Source: Bradyrhizobium sp. (GTDB taxonomy: Bacteria > Pseudomonadota > Alphaproteobacteria > Rhizobiales > Xanthobacteraceae). Taken from it: a stretch of DNA of 64,000 nt. Below, in pieces: positions 25,961 to 35,443 of the stretch (position 1 is the first letter of the stretch; each line of letters starts with the position of its first letter). The notes beneath the pieces are model-generated. The model did no database searches. It saw only the letters and a list, made by a program, of their open reading frames with translations, and was not told the DNA's origin. The stretch spans positions 62,001 through 126,000 of the forward strand of contig NZ_JACRMG010000009.1 in NCBI RefSeq assembly GCF_016219575.1, in the 5' to 3' direction. Both the position numbers and the translations under genes were made by a program.

Positions 25961-27828
25961 GCTCGCTCCATCCGCCGATAGGCCTCGCGCAGCACCGCCA
26001 GCGCATCGCCGCCGGCAAAGATGAAATCGCCGACGCCCGCGCCGCGATAGCCTGCTTCCTGCTCGCCGGGCCGGCCTGCGAGATAGATATGGCCTGCGCC
26101 TGCCGCTTGAAGGGCCTGCGCGGCAGCCGCTGCATGCGCGGCGTAGGCCTTGTCGGACGAGCAGAGGCAGGCGAGCCGCGCGCCGGAGCTCTTGAAGGCT
26201 GCCGCCAGCGCGGCCGGGTCGGCAAAGCCCTCGTTATCCACGGCCTCGATGCCGCCGGCCTCGAAGAAGCTCTTCGCAAAGGTTGCCCGCGCGGTGAAGT
26301 CGGCGGCGGTACCGAGATTGGCGAGGAAGATTTTTGGCCGAAGGCCGGTCTTCTTCAGGATCGCATCCGATTTGTCGCGCAGCGTCTCGAACGGGGCGGC
26401 AAGCCGCATCGGCGGCAGCGGGTCGAACTTGAATTTCGCCTCGCCATAGGACGGCAGCACGATCGGTTTGGTGTCGAGCACGGCGATGTCGGCTTCGTGC
26501 AGGTTCGGGAATTCGCTGGCGCCGGTCAGCACGTCGCGGCGTTTTGCAATGTTGGCCTCGCGCGCCGCACGGGTCGCTGCGACCTTGCGCTGGATGATGT
26601 TCTGCTCCAGCGCCGCAAACAGCCCGCCGGCCTTCTCCGTCTCCTGGAACAGCGCCCAGGCCGCCTCGCACAGTTCCGATGTCAGCGCCTCGATGCCGCC
26701 GGAGCCGGCCGCGGGATCGCTGACTTTTGCCAGATTGGACTCCTCCAGCAGCACGAGCTGGGTGTTGCGTGCCACCCGCCGCGCAAAGGGATCGGGCAGG
26801 CCGCGCGCCAGCGTGTGCGGCAGCACGGTGATGGCGTTCGCCCCGCCGAGCCCGGCGGAGAAGGTTGCCATGGTGGCGCGCAGCATGTTCACGAAGGCAT
26901 CGCGCTGGGTCAGCATGCGCCACGAGGTATCGGCGGCGATGAACAACGGCTTTGGTGTCAGCCCACAGGCCTGCTCGATGCGCGCCCAGAGCAGCCGCAT
27001 GGCGCGAAACTTTGCCAGAGTCAGGAACTGGTCGGCATCGGCGGCAAGCCGGGCATAGACCATGCCCCGTGCGGCATCGAGCGCGACGCCGGACTGCTCG
27101 ATCGCGCGCAAATAGGCGACGAGCGTGGCGAGCGCAAAGGCAAGCTCCTGCACCTCGGAGCCGCCGGCATCATGCACGACGCGGCCGTCGGCGGCGGCGA
27201 TCGGGCCCTTGAAGCCCATGCCGGCAAGGCCCTGAACGGCGCCGGTCACCGCCGGCACGATCTCGGCCCAGGCATAGGGGCTCGATCCCCACACGGCGCC
27301 CGCGCCGAGCGGATCGAGGCCGAAGCGGATGTCGCAGGACGCGGGCGAAAGGCCCTTGCGCTTGACGAGCTCGGCGACATGGATCGCGGCCATCCGCGAC
27401 TGCGGCCCGATCTGCAGCTCCAGCGCAATGCCGGCATCGAGGAAGACGCCGTCGAGGATCTTTTCCACCGCCTCCGGCGACGGATCGAGCCCGAAACCAT
27501 GTGCGCCATTGGCGCCGGCAAATACGAGCGTGAGGCCGGTGGCGCCGTTCTCGAGGTCATGCAGCGCCTGCGCGTTGGCCTGTACGGCGTCCGGATGATC
27601 GATCCGCTGCATGATCTGCCAGGGTGCCGCCGCCGCGCGTCCGGCGATCGGAGCGGCGCCTTTGGCGCGGGTGTAGATCGGCTCGATCCGGATGCCGTCA
27701 TAGGTCTTGCCGACCAGCTTTTCGAACGGCGCGCCCTTGAGTACGCCATCGACCAGCTTGCGCCAGTCATCCCGGGTTGCCGGCGCGAATTCCGCTGCCA
27801 GCCGCAAATCTTCGGTAGAGGAGGTCAT
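25957..27828 (-). CDS. mutA: Methylmalonyl-CoA mutase, small subunit
   Basis: The 623-residue protein is related over its whole length to the large subunit but lacks the catalytic details. The C-terminal cobalamin-like domain has no DxHxxG motif, as expected for the structural beta subunit. Conserved anchors include FDPLPPMRLAAPFE before the Rossmann-like tail and the long helix region AACGLTPKPLFIAADTSWRM. It heterodimerises with the large subunit. It is the first gene of the mutA-GFA-mutB unit, with the GFA start overlapping its stop. The 81 bp upstream, before folK, hold its promoter or only a short gap. Confidence 0.92.
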   Translation of the reverse strand: MTSSTEDLRLAAEFAPATRDDWRKLVDGVLKGAPFEKLVGKTYDGIRIEPIYTRAKGAAPIAGRAAAAPWQIMQRIDHPDAVQANAQALHDLENGATGLTLVFAGANGAHGFGLDPSPEAVEKILDGVFLDAGIALELQIGPQSRMAAIHVAELVKRKGLSPASCDIRFGLDPLGAGAVWGSSPYAWAEIVPAVTGAVQGLAGMGFKGPIAAADGRVVHDAGGSEVQELAFALATLVAYLRAIEQSGVALDAARGMVYARLAADADQFLTLAKFRAMRLLWARIEQACGLTPKPLFIAADTSWRMLTQRDAFVNMLRATMATFSAGLGGANAITVLPHTLARGLPDPFARRVARNTQLVLLEESNLAKVSDPAAGSGGIEALTSELCEAAWALFQETEKAGGLFAALEQNIIQRKVAATRAAREANIAKRRDVLTGASEFPNLHEADIAVLDTKPIVLPSYGEAKFKFDPLPPMRLAAPFETLRDKSDAILKKTGLRPKIFLANLGTAADFTARATFAKSFFEAGGIEAVDNEGFADPAALAAAFKSSGARLACLCSSDKAYAAHAAAAAQALQAAGAGHIYLAGRPGEQEAGYRGAGVGDFIFAGGDALAVLREAYRRMERA

Positions 27829-27909
27829 TGTTTCCTGAAAGCTCTTCTTCTATTTGGGCCGGAAATTGCCATGCGGCGACGGCCAAGCCAAACGCTGTTT
27901 TTGGTCCTT

Positions 27910-28410
27910 TCAGGCGGGATCGGGCCGGTCGGGTAGCCGCTCGATACCGTCGGTGGAAAGCCCGGCCAGCGCCTCCCGCACGCGGCGTCCCGCAATGACA
28001 CGGTCCGGCGCGATCTCGGCGAGCGGAACCAGCACGAAGGCGCGCTCGAACAGGCGGGGGTGCGGCAGGGTCAGCTCGCGCCTGTCGAGCCTGACGTCGT
28101 CATAGGCGAGCAGGTCGAGGTCCAGCGTGCGCGGCCCCCAGTGCCGCTCATGGGCGCGGTCGCGGCCGAATTTCTTCTCGATCCTGTGCAGGGTGTACAG
28201 CAGCGCGTGGGGATCGAGCCTTGTATCGATCTCGATGCAGGCATTGACGAAAGGCGGCTGCTGCTCCTCGCCCCAGGGCGGCGTGGCGTAGTCCGACGAG
28301 CGCGCCACCAGCGTGCCTTGCGTCATGCCGCAGATATTGGCGATCGCCTTCCCGAAGGTAGCGCGGACGTCGCCGACATTGCCGCCGAGTGCGATCAGGA
28401 CGCGGGCCAT
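27910..28410 (-). CDS. folK: HPPK, 2-amino-4-hydroxy-6-hydroxymethyldihydropteridine diphosphokinase
   Basis: The 166-residue protein has the HPPK signature ALGGNVGD near the N-terminus and the metal/ATP loop GPRTLDLDLLAYDD, with its two essential aspartates. It transfers pyrophosphate from ATP to 6-hydroxymethyl-dihydropterin in folate synthesis. Three bases separate it from folB upstream. The folP-folB-folK order places three consecutive pathway steps in one transcript. Confidence 0.96.
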   Translation of the reverse strand: MARVLIALGGNVGDVRATFGKAIANICGMTQGTLVARSSDYATPPWGEEQQPPFVNACIEIDTRLDPHALLYTLHRIEKKFGRDRAHERHWGPRTLDLDLLAYDDVRLDRRELTLPHPRLFERAFVLVPLAEIAPDRVIAGRRVREALAGLSTDGIERLPDRPDPA

Positions 28411-28413
28411 CGG

Positions 28414-28794
28414 CTAGCCATGTGCGGGCGGGTGCCGCGAGCGCGTCAGCACCACGCCGACATCCTCGAAGATCGCGGCGATCGGCGCATGCGGCTTGTG
28501 CACGGTGACCTTGACGGCGCGGATGCGCGGAAAGGTCGCCAGGATGGCGTCGGCCACCGCGCCGGCCGCGCGCTCCAGCAGCTTATAATTGACGTTCTTG
28601 AAGGCAGCGACCGCCGTCGTCACCACATTGGCGTAGGACACGGTGTCGGCGAGGTGGTCGGTGCGCGAGGATTCCGAGAGATCGGAGAACAGCTCGAGAT
28701 CGATCACGAAGCGCTGTCCGACCTCGGTCTCGTGATCCATCACGCCGTGTCGGGCGTGGATGACGAGGCCCTTGACGAAGATGGTGTCGGTCAT
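28414..28794 (-). CDS. folB: Dihydroneopterin aldolase
   Basis: The 126-residue protein has the standard size of FolB. FVKGLVIHARHGVMDHE is the family opening with the active-site residues, and NVNYKLLERAAGAVADAI with the VTVHKPHAPI strand completes the fold. It cleaves dihydroneopterin to 6-hydroxymethyl-dihydropterin. Its ATG overlaps the folP stop by 4 bp, so translation is coupled. Confidence 0.95.
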   Translation of the reverse strand: MTDTIFVKGLVIHARHGVMDHETEVGQRFVIDLELFSDLSESSRTDHLADTVSYANVVTTAVAAFKNVNYKLLERAAGAVADAILATFPRIRAVKVTVHKPHAPIAAIFEDVGVVLTRSRHPPAHG

Positions 28795-29651
28795 TTCCGG
28801 TCCTCGATCGCCGCTGCCACGCGCAGCGCCTGCACGGTTTCCGCCACGTCATGGGCGCGGATGATGTTGGCGCCGTTTTGCGCCGCGATCAGATGGGCCG
28901 CGATCGAGCCGCCCAGCCGCTGCTGCGGCTCCGACGGCGTCACCGTGGAGATGAAGCGCTTTCGCGAGGCGCCCACCAGGATGGGCAAGCCGAACGACTT
29001 CAGTTCGGCCAGGTGCGCCAGTGCCGTCATGCTCTGCTCCGGCGTCTTGCCGAAGCCGATGCCGGGGTCGAGCACGATCCGCTCCCGGGCAATGCCGGCG
29101 CTGGACGCAATGTCGAGCGAGCGGGCAAGGAAGGCGGCGATATCGGCCATGATGTCGATGGCGGGATCGGCGCCGTCGCGGTTGTGCATGACCACGACGG
29201 GGACATTGCGCTCCGCGATCAGCCCGGCCATGCCGCCGTCGCGCTGCAGGCCCCAGACGTCGTTGGCGATCACGGCGCCGCGGTCCAGCGCCCAGGCGAC
29301 GACGGCCGGCTTCATGCTGTCGATCGAGACGGGGACGCCGAGCGCAACCACCTCCGGCAGCACCGGCTCGAGCCGCCGCAATTCGTCCTCCGCCGTCACC
29401 GGCTGCGAACCGCCATAGGGGCGGGTGGACTCCGCGCCGATATCGATGATGTCGGCGCCCTCGGCGATCATGCGGCGCGCCTGCGCCAGCGCGCTTTCCG
29501 GCGCGATGAAGGCGCCGCCGTCGGAGAAGGAGTCCGGGGTGATATTGAGCACGCCCATCACGGCCGGCCAGGGCCGTGCCAGCAGCGCCGGCAGGTCCAG
29601 GCGACCGGCCGGCGTGGCCGCCGCAGCTGATCTGGACGCGGTTGCGATCAT
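28791..29651 (-). CDS. folP: Dihydropteroate synthase
   Basis: The protein of about 286 residues has both DHPS signatures: GVLNITPDSFSDGG, the pterin-binding loop, and GADIIDIGAESTRP, a few residues on. The later DPGIGFGK and the GASRKRF loop are also intact. It joins the pterin pyrophosphate to p-aminobenzoate and is the target of sulfonamides. I placed the start at ATG 29649-29651 (MIATASR). The frame upstream to 29831 runs into an interspersed repeat and is not credible. Confidence 0.95.
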   Translation of the reverse strand: MIATASRSAAAATPAGRLDLPALLARPWPAVMGVLNITPDSFSDGGAFIAPESALAQARRMIAEGADIIDIGAESTRPYGGSQPVTAEDELRRLEPVLPEVVALGVPVSIDSMKPAVVAWALDRGAVIANDVWGLQRDGGMAGLIAERNVPVVVMHNRDGADPAIDIMADIAAFLARSLDIASSAGIARERIVLDPGIGFGKTPEQSMTALAHLAELKSFGLPILVGASRKRFISTVTPSEPQQRLGGSIAAHLIAAQNGANIIRAHDVAETVQALRVAAAIEDRK

Positions 29652-29759
29652 GCGGTCGCTTTGCGCGGTCCGCGGCGGGGTGTCAAGGTCGGGAAGGGGC
29701 CGCTGGAAGTGCAGGGCAATCGCATATGCGGATTGCTCCATCGCCTGCCGCCACAAACT

Positions 29760-29845
29760 CGTCATGCCCGGGCTTGACCCGGGCATCCACGTTCTTTGTG
29801 CAGCGGGAAGGGTCGTGGATGGCCGGGACAAGCCCGGCCATGACG
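29760..29845. repeat. Interspersed repeat with two palindromic halves
   Basis: CGTCATGCCCGGGCTTGACC (from 29760) and CAAGCCCGGCCATGACG (29829-29845) form the imperfect outer symmetry, with GCATCCAC and GTGGATGG facing each other inside. Both halves are themselves palindromic (CCCGGGCTTGACCCGGG and GGCCGGGACAAGCCCGGCC). This element is very common in Bradyrhizobium and gives the recurrent MPGLDPGIH reading in translated databases. It sits between folP and the DUF4332 gene. Confidence 0.88.
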
Positions 29846-29881
29846 ATGTGGATAGGTTTAGAGGAGACTCGGTCGGGTGAT

Positions 29882-30289
29882 CTAGTAGGTGATCTTGGGC
29901 GGCAGCTTGCGCGCCTGCTCGATCAGGCGCTCCACCGACTTCTCCGAAGGCATCGCGCGCACCAGCTTACGCTTGACGTTGGCCTCCTTCATGCTCTGCG
30001 CCAGCCGCGACGGGTTGCGCAGGCGGAGTTCGCGCACCGTGGTGACCCCGGCGGCGCGGATCAGCTCGATCTTGGCTCTTCCCATGCCGCGGATGCGCAT
30101 GTGGTCGGAGAAATTGGCCCATTCCAGCAGTTGCTGTTCGCTGATGCCGGTCCTGGCCGACAGCTCCTTGCGTCCCTTAGCGGTGCTGGCGGCTTCCAGC
30201 AGCGCCTCGGTCGTACGAATGCCCAGCGATTTCAGCTTCGAGGCGGCGTACACGCTGATGCCGTCAATCTCGGAGAGGGGATATGTCAT
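29882..30289 (-). CDS. DUF4332 helix-hairpin-helix protein
   Basis: The 135-residue protein carries two or more helix-hairpin-helix-like modules (IDGISVYAASKLKSLGI and IRGMGRAKIELIRAAGV), the pattern of DUF4332. Such modules usually bind DNA backbone non-specifically, but the family's role is unknown. There is no membrane segment. It is encoded after the DUF2267-like gene on the same strand (32-bp gap), so the two may be co-transcribed. Confidence 0.85.
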   Translation of the reverse strand: MTYPLSEIDGISVYAASKLKSLGIRTTEALLEAASTAKGRKELSARTGISEQQLLEWANFSDHMRIRGMGRAKIELIRAAGVTTVRELRLRNPSRLAQSMKEANVKRKLVRAMPSEKSVERLIEQARKLPPKITY

Positions 30290-30321
30290 GATGCTCGATG
30301 TACAGGTGCTGACGCGAAGGG

Positions 30322-30687
30322 CTATGCGAACTGGCTGAGGCCCGGCGTCCCCGAGATGATCTCGCTCATGTGTTCCGCTCCGATTTTGTCGCGGCCGAAC
30401 TTGAAAAGTTCACGCGCGACGTTCTGAATCTCGCTGACGCCCAGTCCCAGCCCCATCAGCCGGGTGCCGACGGCCATCAGGCCGCCGCCCATCAGCCGGG
30501 AAAACCCGGCACCGCGCTCGGAATCTGCAATCGCGGCCTCCGCGCCCGGGATGGTATCGATCAAAGCCTGGACTTTGTCGGCCGGTCCTTCCCGGCGAAG
30601 GAACCCAAGGATGATGCCGACGGTTTTTTCAGCGACAGCACTGTCGATGCCGGCCTTCGCGGCCAGCTGTCCAACCAGTTCGTCCAT
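30322..30687 (-). CDS. DUF2267-like small helical protein
   Basis: The 121-residue protein opens with MDELVGQLAAKAGIDSAVAEKTVGIILGFLRREGP, a helical module of the type seen in DUF2267 and related bacterial proteins. A glycine-rich turn (GGGLMAVGTRLMGLGLG) and a C-terminal helix pair follow. There are no catalytic motifs and no signal peptide. Function is unknown. The DUF4332 gene lies just downstream. Confidence 0.6.
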   Translation of the reverse strand: MDELVGQLAAKAGIDSAVAEKTVGIILGFLRREGPADKVQALIDTIPGAEAAIADSERGAGFSRLMGGGLMAVGTRLMGLGLGVSEIQNVARELFKFGRDKIGAEHMSEIISGTPGLSQFA

Positions 30688-31037
30688 ATTTGCCCCGCCT
30701 CAGCCCGTTATTGCCGGACCCTATATCTGTCGAATTCAATCTTGATCGCGTGCGATGCGAATTACAAGCGATGACCACATTTCGGGCGAAGTTTGGTTGG
30801 CGATCCCGAGCCGAGTGTTGCAGCAATGCAAGATCGGCTGCTTGTATCGCGAGGAATCGTCGATGCGATGCGCACCGCCTGCAACTTTTGGACGAGCTTG
30901 GGAAGCGCGAATGATCTCGGTGCGAGGCTTTTCGATCCGTTCAAAGGGACCGCTGACCGGTTTCAATCGCGCTGCAAGATGAAGTATGGTCCGCCTTACG
31001 GATTGATCCCGGTCAAACTGCGCGAAGAGGCGATGCG
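30688..31037. other. Divergent intergenic region, 350 bp
   Basis: This lies between the DUF2267-like gene (minus) and the HerA-like ATPase gene (plus). It is less GC-rich than its flanks. Short frames exist in several directions, but none has codon bias or a ribosome site that would support a gene. It must hold promoters for both flanking genes; I could not identify specific boxes. Confidence 0.5.
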
Positions 31038-32678
31038 ATGGCTGTGTCAGACAACAAGCTGGCCGATACTGCCGACAAGATCTTTATCGGAAAGGGCGAG
31101 CAGCCGGCATGGCTGACGCTGGCGCTGGCCAATCGGCACGGTCTCGTCACCGGCGCCACCGGCACCGGCAAGACGGTCACGCTGCAGGTGATGGCGGAGG
31201 GATTTGCCCGCGCCGGCGTCCCCGTATTTGCCGCAGACATCAAGGGCGACCTGTCCGGCATTGCGGAAACCGGCGAGGCCAAGGACTTCATCACCAAGCG
31301 GGCGAACGAAATGGGGCTGGCATTCCAGCCGGACCGGTTCTCGACCGTGTTCTGGGACGTGTTCGGCGAGCAGGGCCACCCCGTGCGGGCCACCGTCACC
31401 GAGATGGGCCCCTTGCTGCTGTCGCGCATGCTCGATCTCAACGACGTCCAGGAGGGCGTGCTCAACGTCGCATTCCGCGTCGCGGACGAAAACGGCCTGA
31501 CGCTGATCGACATGAAGGACCTGCGCGCGCTTCTCGACGCTATCGTGCCCGCGGGCGGCAAGAAAGCGTCGGATGACGGCGAGGTCGACGAACTGGCCGA
31601 TATCCGCAAGGCCGCGCAGGGCTTCGGCAATGTCAGCAAGGCCACCGTCGGCACCATCCAGCGCCAGCTCCTGGTGCTGGAGAACCAGGGCGGCACCAAG
31701 TTCTTCGGCGAGCCGGCGCTGGCGCTCAAGGACTTCATGAAGACCGACAGCGACGGCCGCGGTTACGTCAATATTCTCGCCGCCGACAAGCTGATGGAGA
31801 GCCCGCGGCTCTATGCGACGTTCCTGCTCTGGCTGCTGTCGGAGCTGTTCGAGGAGTTGCCGGAGGCCGGCGACCTGCCGAAGCCGAAGCTGGTGTTCTT
31901 CTTCGACGAGGCGCATCTGTTGTTCAACGACGCGCCGAAGGCGCTGATGGACAAGATCGAGCAGGTGGTGCGCCTGATCCGCTCCAAGGGCGTCGGCGTC
32001 TACTTCGTCACGCAGAACCCGATCGACGTTCCCGACAAGGTTCTGGCCCAGCTCGGCAACCGGGTGCAGCATGCGCTGCGCGCCTTCACGCCGCGCGACC
32101 AGAAGGCGGTTGCGGCCGCCGCGCAGACCTTCCGGCCCAACCCGAAGCTCGATACCGCCCGTGTCATCATGGAGCTCGGCAAGGGCGAGGCGCTGGTGTC
32201 CTTCCTCGAGGGCGGCGGCACGCCCACGATGGTCGAGCGCGTCATGATCCGGCCGCCGACCGGGCGGATCGGGCCGATCACGCCGGAGGAGCGCAAGGCG
32301 ATCATGAAGGCGAGCCCCGTGAAGGGCAAATACGACACCGCCGTCGATGCGGAATCGGCCTACGAGATGATCCAGAAGCGCATCGCCGGCACGGCGGCGC
32401 CTGCCGACGAGGCAGGCGGCAGCGGCGCCACGGCAAGCAGTGGCGGCGGCATCCTCGGACAGATCGGCTCGATCGTGGGGACGATCTTCGGCACCAATGT
32501 CAAGCGCGGCAGGATGTCGACCGGGCAGATCGTCGCGCGCCAGGTGACGCGCACGGTCACCAACAAGGTGATCGGTGATCTCGCGGCCGGCGTCGGCAAA
32601 TCGGTGGCGGGATCGCTGGGCAGCTCGGTCGGCCGTTCGCTGGTGCGCGGCGCGCTCGGCGGACTGCTGCGGCGCTAG
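31038..32678 (+). CDS. HerA-like P-loop ATPase (DUF853, YjgR-type)
   Basis: The 546-residue protein has Walker A TGATGTGKT (about 37-45), a Walker B strand ending in FFFDEAHLLF, and a later arginine/glutamine segment (VGVYFVTQNPIDVP) typical of FtsK/HerA-type motors. The C-terminal part (about 450-546) is Gly/Ala-rich with a short hydrophobic region, as in YjgR/DUF853 proteins. The cellular role of the family is not established; a DNA- or protein-pumping ATPase is likely. ATG 31038 gives MAVSDNKLA. Confidence 0.9.
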   Translation: MAVSDNKLADTADKIFIGKGEQPAWLTLALANRHGLVTGATGTGKTVTLQVMAEGFARAGVPVFAADIKGDLSGIAETGEAKDFITKRANEMGLAFQPDRFSTVFWDVFGEQGHPVRATVTEMGPLLLSRMLDLNDVQEGVLNVAFRVADENGLTLIDMKDLRALLDAIVPAGGKKASDDGEVDELADIRKAAQGFGNVSKATVGTIQRQLLVLENQGGTKFFGEPALALKDFMKTDSDGRGYVNILAADKLMESPRLYATFLLWLLSELFEELPEAGDLPKPKLVFFFDEAHLLFNDAPKALMDKIEQVVRLIRSKGVGVYFVTQNPIDVPDKVLAQLGNRVQHALRAFTPRDQKAVAAAAQTFRPNPKLDTARVIMELGKGEALVSFLEGGGTPTMVERVMIRPPTGRIGPITPEERKAIMKASPVKGKYDTAVDAESAYEMIQKRIAGTAAPADEAGGSGATASSGGGILGQIGSIVGTIFGTNVKRGRMSTGQIVARQVTRTVTNKVIGDLAAGVGKSVAGSLGSSVGRSLVRGALGGLLRR

Positions 32679-32697
32679 TTGCAGTTCCGATAGTCCC

Positions 32698-34017
32698 GTG
32701 ATCGACAAATCGACGCTGAGATATCCGTCGTGGCGGGCGCCGCTCGACTGGCTGTTCTTTCTTTGCGTCATCGTGCTGACTGCCGACGTGCTCGTTCCCG
32801 AGATCTTCGGCAACGGCAAGACCAAGGACTATCCGCTCTGGTACTGGGCCGGCCAGCAGGTGCTGCACGGCCTCAATCTCTATCCCAGCGACCCCAACGC
32901 ACAGTTCGAGTTCATCTACCCGCCGCTGCCGGCGGTGCTGCTGGCGATCCCGGCCTGGTTCGGCAAGATCCCGCTCTATATCTGCCTCTCGCTGATCAAC
33001 GCGGTGGCGTGGTGGACGGCGGCGGGGTTTTCCAACGGGATGACGGGGGCGGGCAGGGCGCCGGGCCCGTGGCTGTTCGCGCTGCCGAGCTTCGTCACCA
33101 TCACCTTCATCTTCGACATGTACGATCTGGGCCAGCCCAATCTCGTGCTGCTGGCATTGATGCTTTACGGCTTCTGGCTGCTCGCGCGCGCGCGGCCGTG
33201 GTTTGCCGGTTCGATGTTCGCGCTCGCCACGGCGATCAAGGTGTTTCCGGTCGCGGTGCTGCCCTATCTCATCTGGCGGCGGCAGTGGAAGGCGGTCGCG
33301 AGCACGCTGGTTTTCCTCGTCCTGTTGCTGTTCGTGCTGCCGGCGCCGTTCCGCGGCTTCGAGCATAATGTGAAGGAGCTGAAGACCTGGTATCACGGCA
33401 TGGTCGGCACCAGCTCGGAAAAGGGTTTCGGCCAGCGCGACGAGCAGAACTGGTCCTGGGTCAATCAGTCCATCATCGCGGTGACGCACCGGCTGACCCG
33501 GCCCGTCAACTACAATCAGGACGATCCCAGGAAACCCGCGCGCACCATGAATGTGGTGGACGTCAGCTTCAGAACCGCCAACCTGATCGTTGTCGTCCTC
33601 TCGCTCGCCATCGGCCTCGGCTACATCGCGGTGATGCCGCCTGCGTCGCGACGGACGGAGCGCTCGGATGCGGAAGAGCTGGGCATCCTGTTCTGCCTGA
33701 TGACGGTGGCCTCGCCGCTGGCGCGGCAATACTACTTCATGTGGCTGTTCTTCCCGATGACCGTGCTGATCCATCGCGCGGCTTACGACCCGCGGCCAAA
33801 GGTGCGCGCAGGCACCTGGGCGCTGCTGGCGCTGGCCGGCATCCTGCTGCTGCTGGCGCTGCCGCCGTTCCCGACCGACCTGCAGGCCTGGGGCAACAAT
33901 CTCGCGGCGACCGCCGTGCTGGCCGCAGGCCTGGTCTGGCACATCCTGAATCCGCCGCCGGCCTTGTCTCCGCCGGCCGGCGCGCTACAACCTGACGCCG
34001 ACAGCGCCTCAAGTTAA
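32698..34017 (+). CDS. GT87-type membrane glycosyltransferase (DUF2029)
   Basis: This protein of about 439 residues has ten or so membrane spans. Near the N-terminus it has the DYPLWYWAGQQVLHGLNLYP segment, with the acidic residue and aromatic cluster that mark polyprenol-phosphate mannose-dependent transferases of the DUF2029/GT87 group. A large periplasmic loop (about 225-290) contains the conserved NQS motif. It probably adds a sugar to an envelope glycan or lipid. GTG 32698 is the start, 19 bp after the ATPase gene. The M20 peptidase follows 10 bp after its stop, so the three genes may share a transcript. Confidence 0.8.
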   Translation: MIDKSTLRYPSWRAPLDWLFFLCVIVLTADVLVPEIFGNGKTKDYPLWYWAGQQVLHGLNLYPSDPNAQFEFIYPPLPAVLLAIPAWFGKIPLYICLSLINAVAWWTAAGFSNGMTGAGRAPGPWLFALPSFVTITFIFDMYDLGQPNLVLLALMLYGFWLLARARPWFAGSMFALATAIKVFPVAVLPYLIWRRQWKAVASTLVFLVLLLFVLPAPFRGFEHNVKELKTWYHGMVGTSSEKGFGQRDEQNWSWVNQSIIAVTHRLTRPVNYNQDDPRKPARTMNVVDVSFRTANLIVVVLSLAIGLGYIAVMPPASRRTERSDAEELGILFCLMTVASPLARQYYFMWLFFPMTVLIHRAAYDPRPKVRAGTWALLALAGILLLLALPPFPTDLQAWGNNLAATAVLAAGLVWHILNPPPALSPPAGALQPDADSASS

Positions 34018-34027
34018 GGAACCCGCC

Positions 34028-35443
34028 ATGGCCAACGCAAAACTGCAGCCGGTGCTCGACCATATCGATGCCGATTTCGACAACAGCCTGGCGCGGCTGT
34101 TCGATCTCCTGCGCATCAAGTCGATCTCGGCCGACCCGGCCTTTGCGGAGGACTGCAGGAAAGCCGCCGATCATCTGGCGAAAGACATCGCGACGCTCGG
34201 CTTCAAGGCCGAGGTGCGGCCGACCGCGGGCCATCCCGCCATCGTGGCCAGGGCCAATGACAGTAAGGCGAACGGCAACGCCGGCCGGCCGCATGTGCTG
34301 TTCTACGGCCATTACGATGTGCAGCCGGTCGACCCGCTCAATCTCTGGCACCGTCCGCCGTTCGAGCCCGTCGTCACCGATCACGCCGACGGCCGCAAGA
34401 TCATCGTCGCGCGCGGCGCCGAGGACGACAAGGGACAGCTGATGACCTTCATCGAGGCCTGCCGCGCCTGGAAGAAGGTTTCCGGCTCGCTGCCGGTCGA
34501 TGTCACCATCCTGATCGAGGGCGAGGAAGAAGTCGGCTCGAAGAACTTCGTGCCGTTCCTCGAGGCCAACAAGGACGAGTTCAAGGCCGATTATGCGCTG
34601 GTGTGCGACACCGGCATGTGGGACCCCAACACGCCCGCCATCACCACCTCGCTGCGCGGCCTGGTGTATGACGAGGTCACCATCAAGGCCGCCAACCGCG
34701 ACCTGCATTCCGGCGTGTTCGGCGGCGGCGCTCGCAACCCGATCCGGGTGCTGACCAACATCCTCGGCGGCCTGTTCGACGACAATGGCCGCATCACCAT
34801 TCCCGGCTTCTATGACGGCGTGAAGGATCTGCCGGCGGATATTCTGGCGCAGTGGAAGAACCTCAATCTCACGCCGGAGTCCTTCCTTAAGCCGATCGGG
34901 CTTTCGATTCCCGCCGGCGAGAAGGATCGCCTGCTGATCGAGCAGGTGTCCTCGCGCCCGACCTGCGACATCAACGGCATCTTCGGCGGTTACACCGGCG
35001 AGGGTTCCAAGACGGTGATCCCGGCGGAAGCCTCTGCCAAAGTCTCGTTCCGCCTGGTCGAAGGCCAGGATCCGCAGAAGATCAAGAAGGCGTTCCGCGA
35101 CTACGTCACCGCGCGGCTTCCCGGTGATTGCAAGGCTGTCTTCACCGAACATTCCAGCGGCGCGGCGATTGCCCTCGACTGGAACATGAAGCCGCTCGCC
35201 GCCGCCAAGCGCGCGCTGACCGAGGAATGGGGCAAGGAGGCGCTGCTGGTCGGCTCCGGCGCATCGATCCCGATCGTTGCCGATTTCAAGCGTACGCTCG
35301 GCCTCGACAGCCTGCTGGTCGGCTTCGGCCTGGACGACGACAATATCCATTCGCCGAACGAGAAGTACGACCTCAAGAGTTTTCACAAGGGCATCCGCTC
35401 CTGGGCGCGGATCCTCGCCGCGCTCGCAGAGGTGCCGCGATAA
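34028..35443 (+). CDS. M20-family dipeptidase
   Basis: The 471-residue protein has the M20 metal sites in order: FYGHYDVQP (His and Asp), GAEDDKGQ (bridging Asp), EGEEEVGS (catalytic and metal Glu), CDTGMWDPN (Asp), and a late histidine in HSPNEKYD. The dimerisation lid domain begins near RGLVYDEVTI. The length and motifs fit the carnosinase-like dipeptidase subgroup of cytosolic metallopeptidases. AAGGAACC precedes ATG 34028. Confidence 0.93.
   Translation: MANAKLQPVLDHIDADFDNSLARLFDLLRIKSISADPAFAEDCRKAADHLAKDIATLGFKAEVRPTAGHPAIVARANDSKANGNAGRPHVLFYGHYDVQPVDPLNLWHRPPFEPVVTDHADGRKIIVARGAEDDKGQLMTFIEACRAWKKVSGSLPVDVTILIEGEEEVGSKNFVPFLEANKDEFKADYALVCDTGMWDPNTPAITTSLRGLVYDEVTIKAANRDLHSGVFGGGARNPIRVLTNILGGLFDDNGRITIPGFYDGVKDLPADILAQWKNLNLTPESFLKPIGLSIPAGEKDRLLIEQVSSRPTCDINGIFGGYTGEGSKTVIPAEASAKVSFRLVEGQDPQKIKKAFRDYVTARLPGDCKAVFTEHSSGAAIALDWNMKPLAAAKRALTEEWGKEALLVGSGASIPIVADFKRTLGLDSLLVGFGLDDDNIHSPNEKYDLKSFHKGIRSWARILAALAEVPR

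Noticed and set aside
29716..29737. Near-palindrome GCAATCGCATATGCGGATTGC upstream of folP
   Set aside because: The symmetry is broken by one base and it has no link to a promoter element; it could be part of the adjacent interspersed repeat region.
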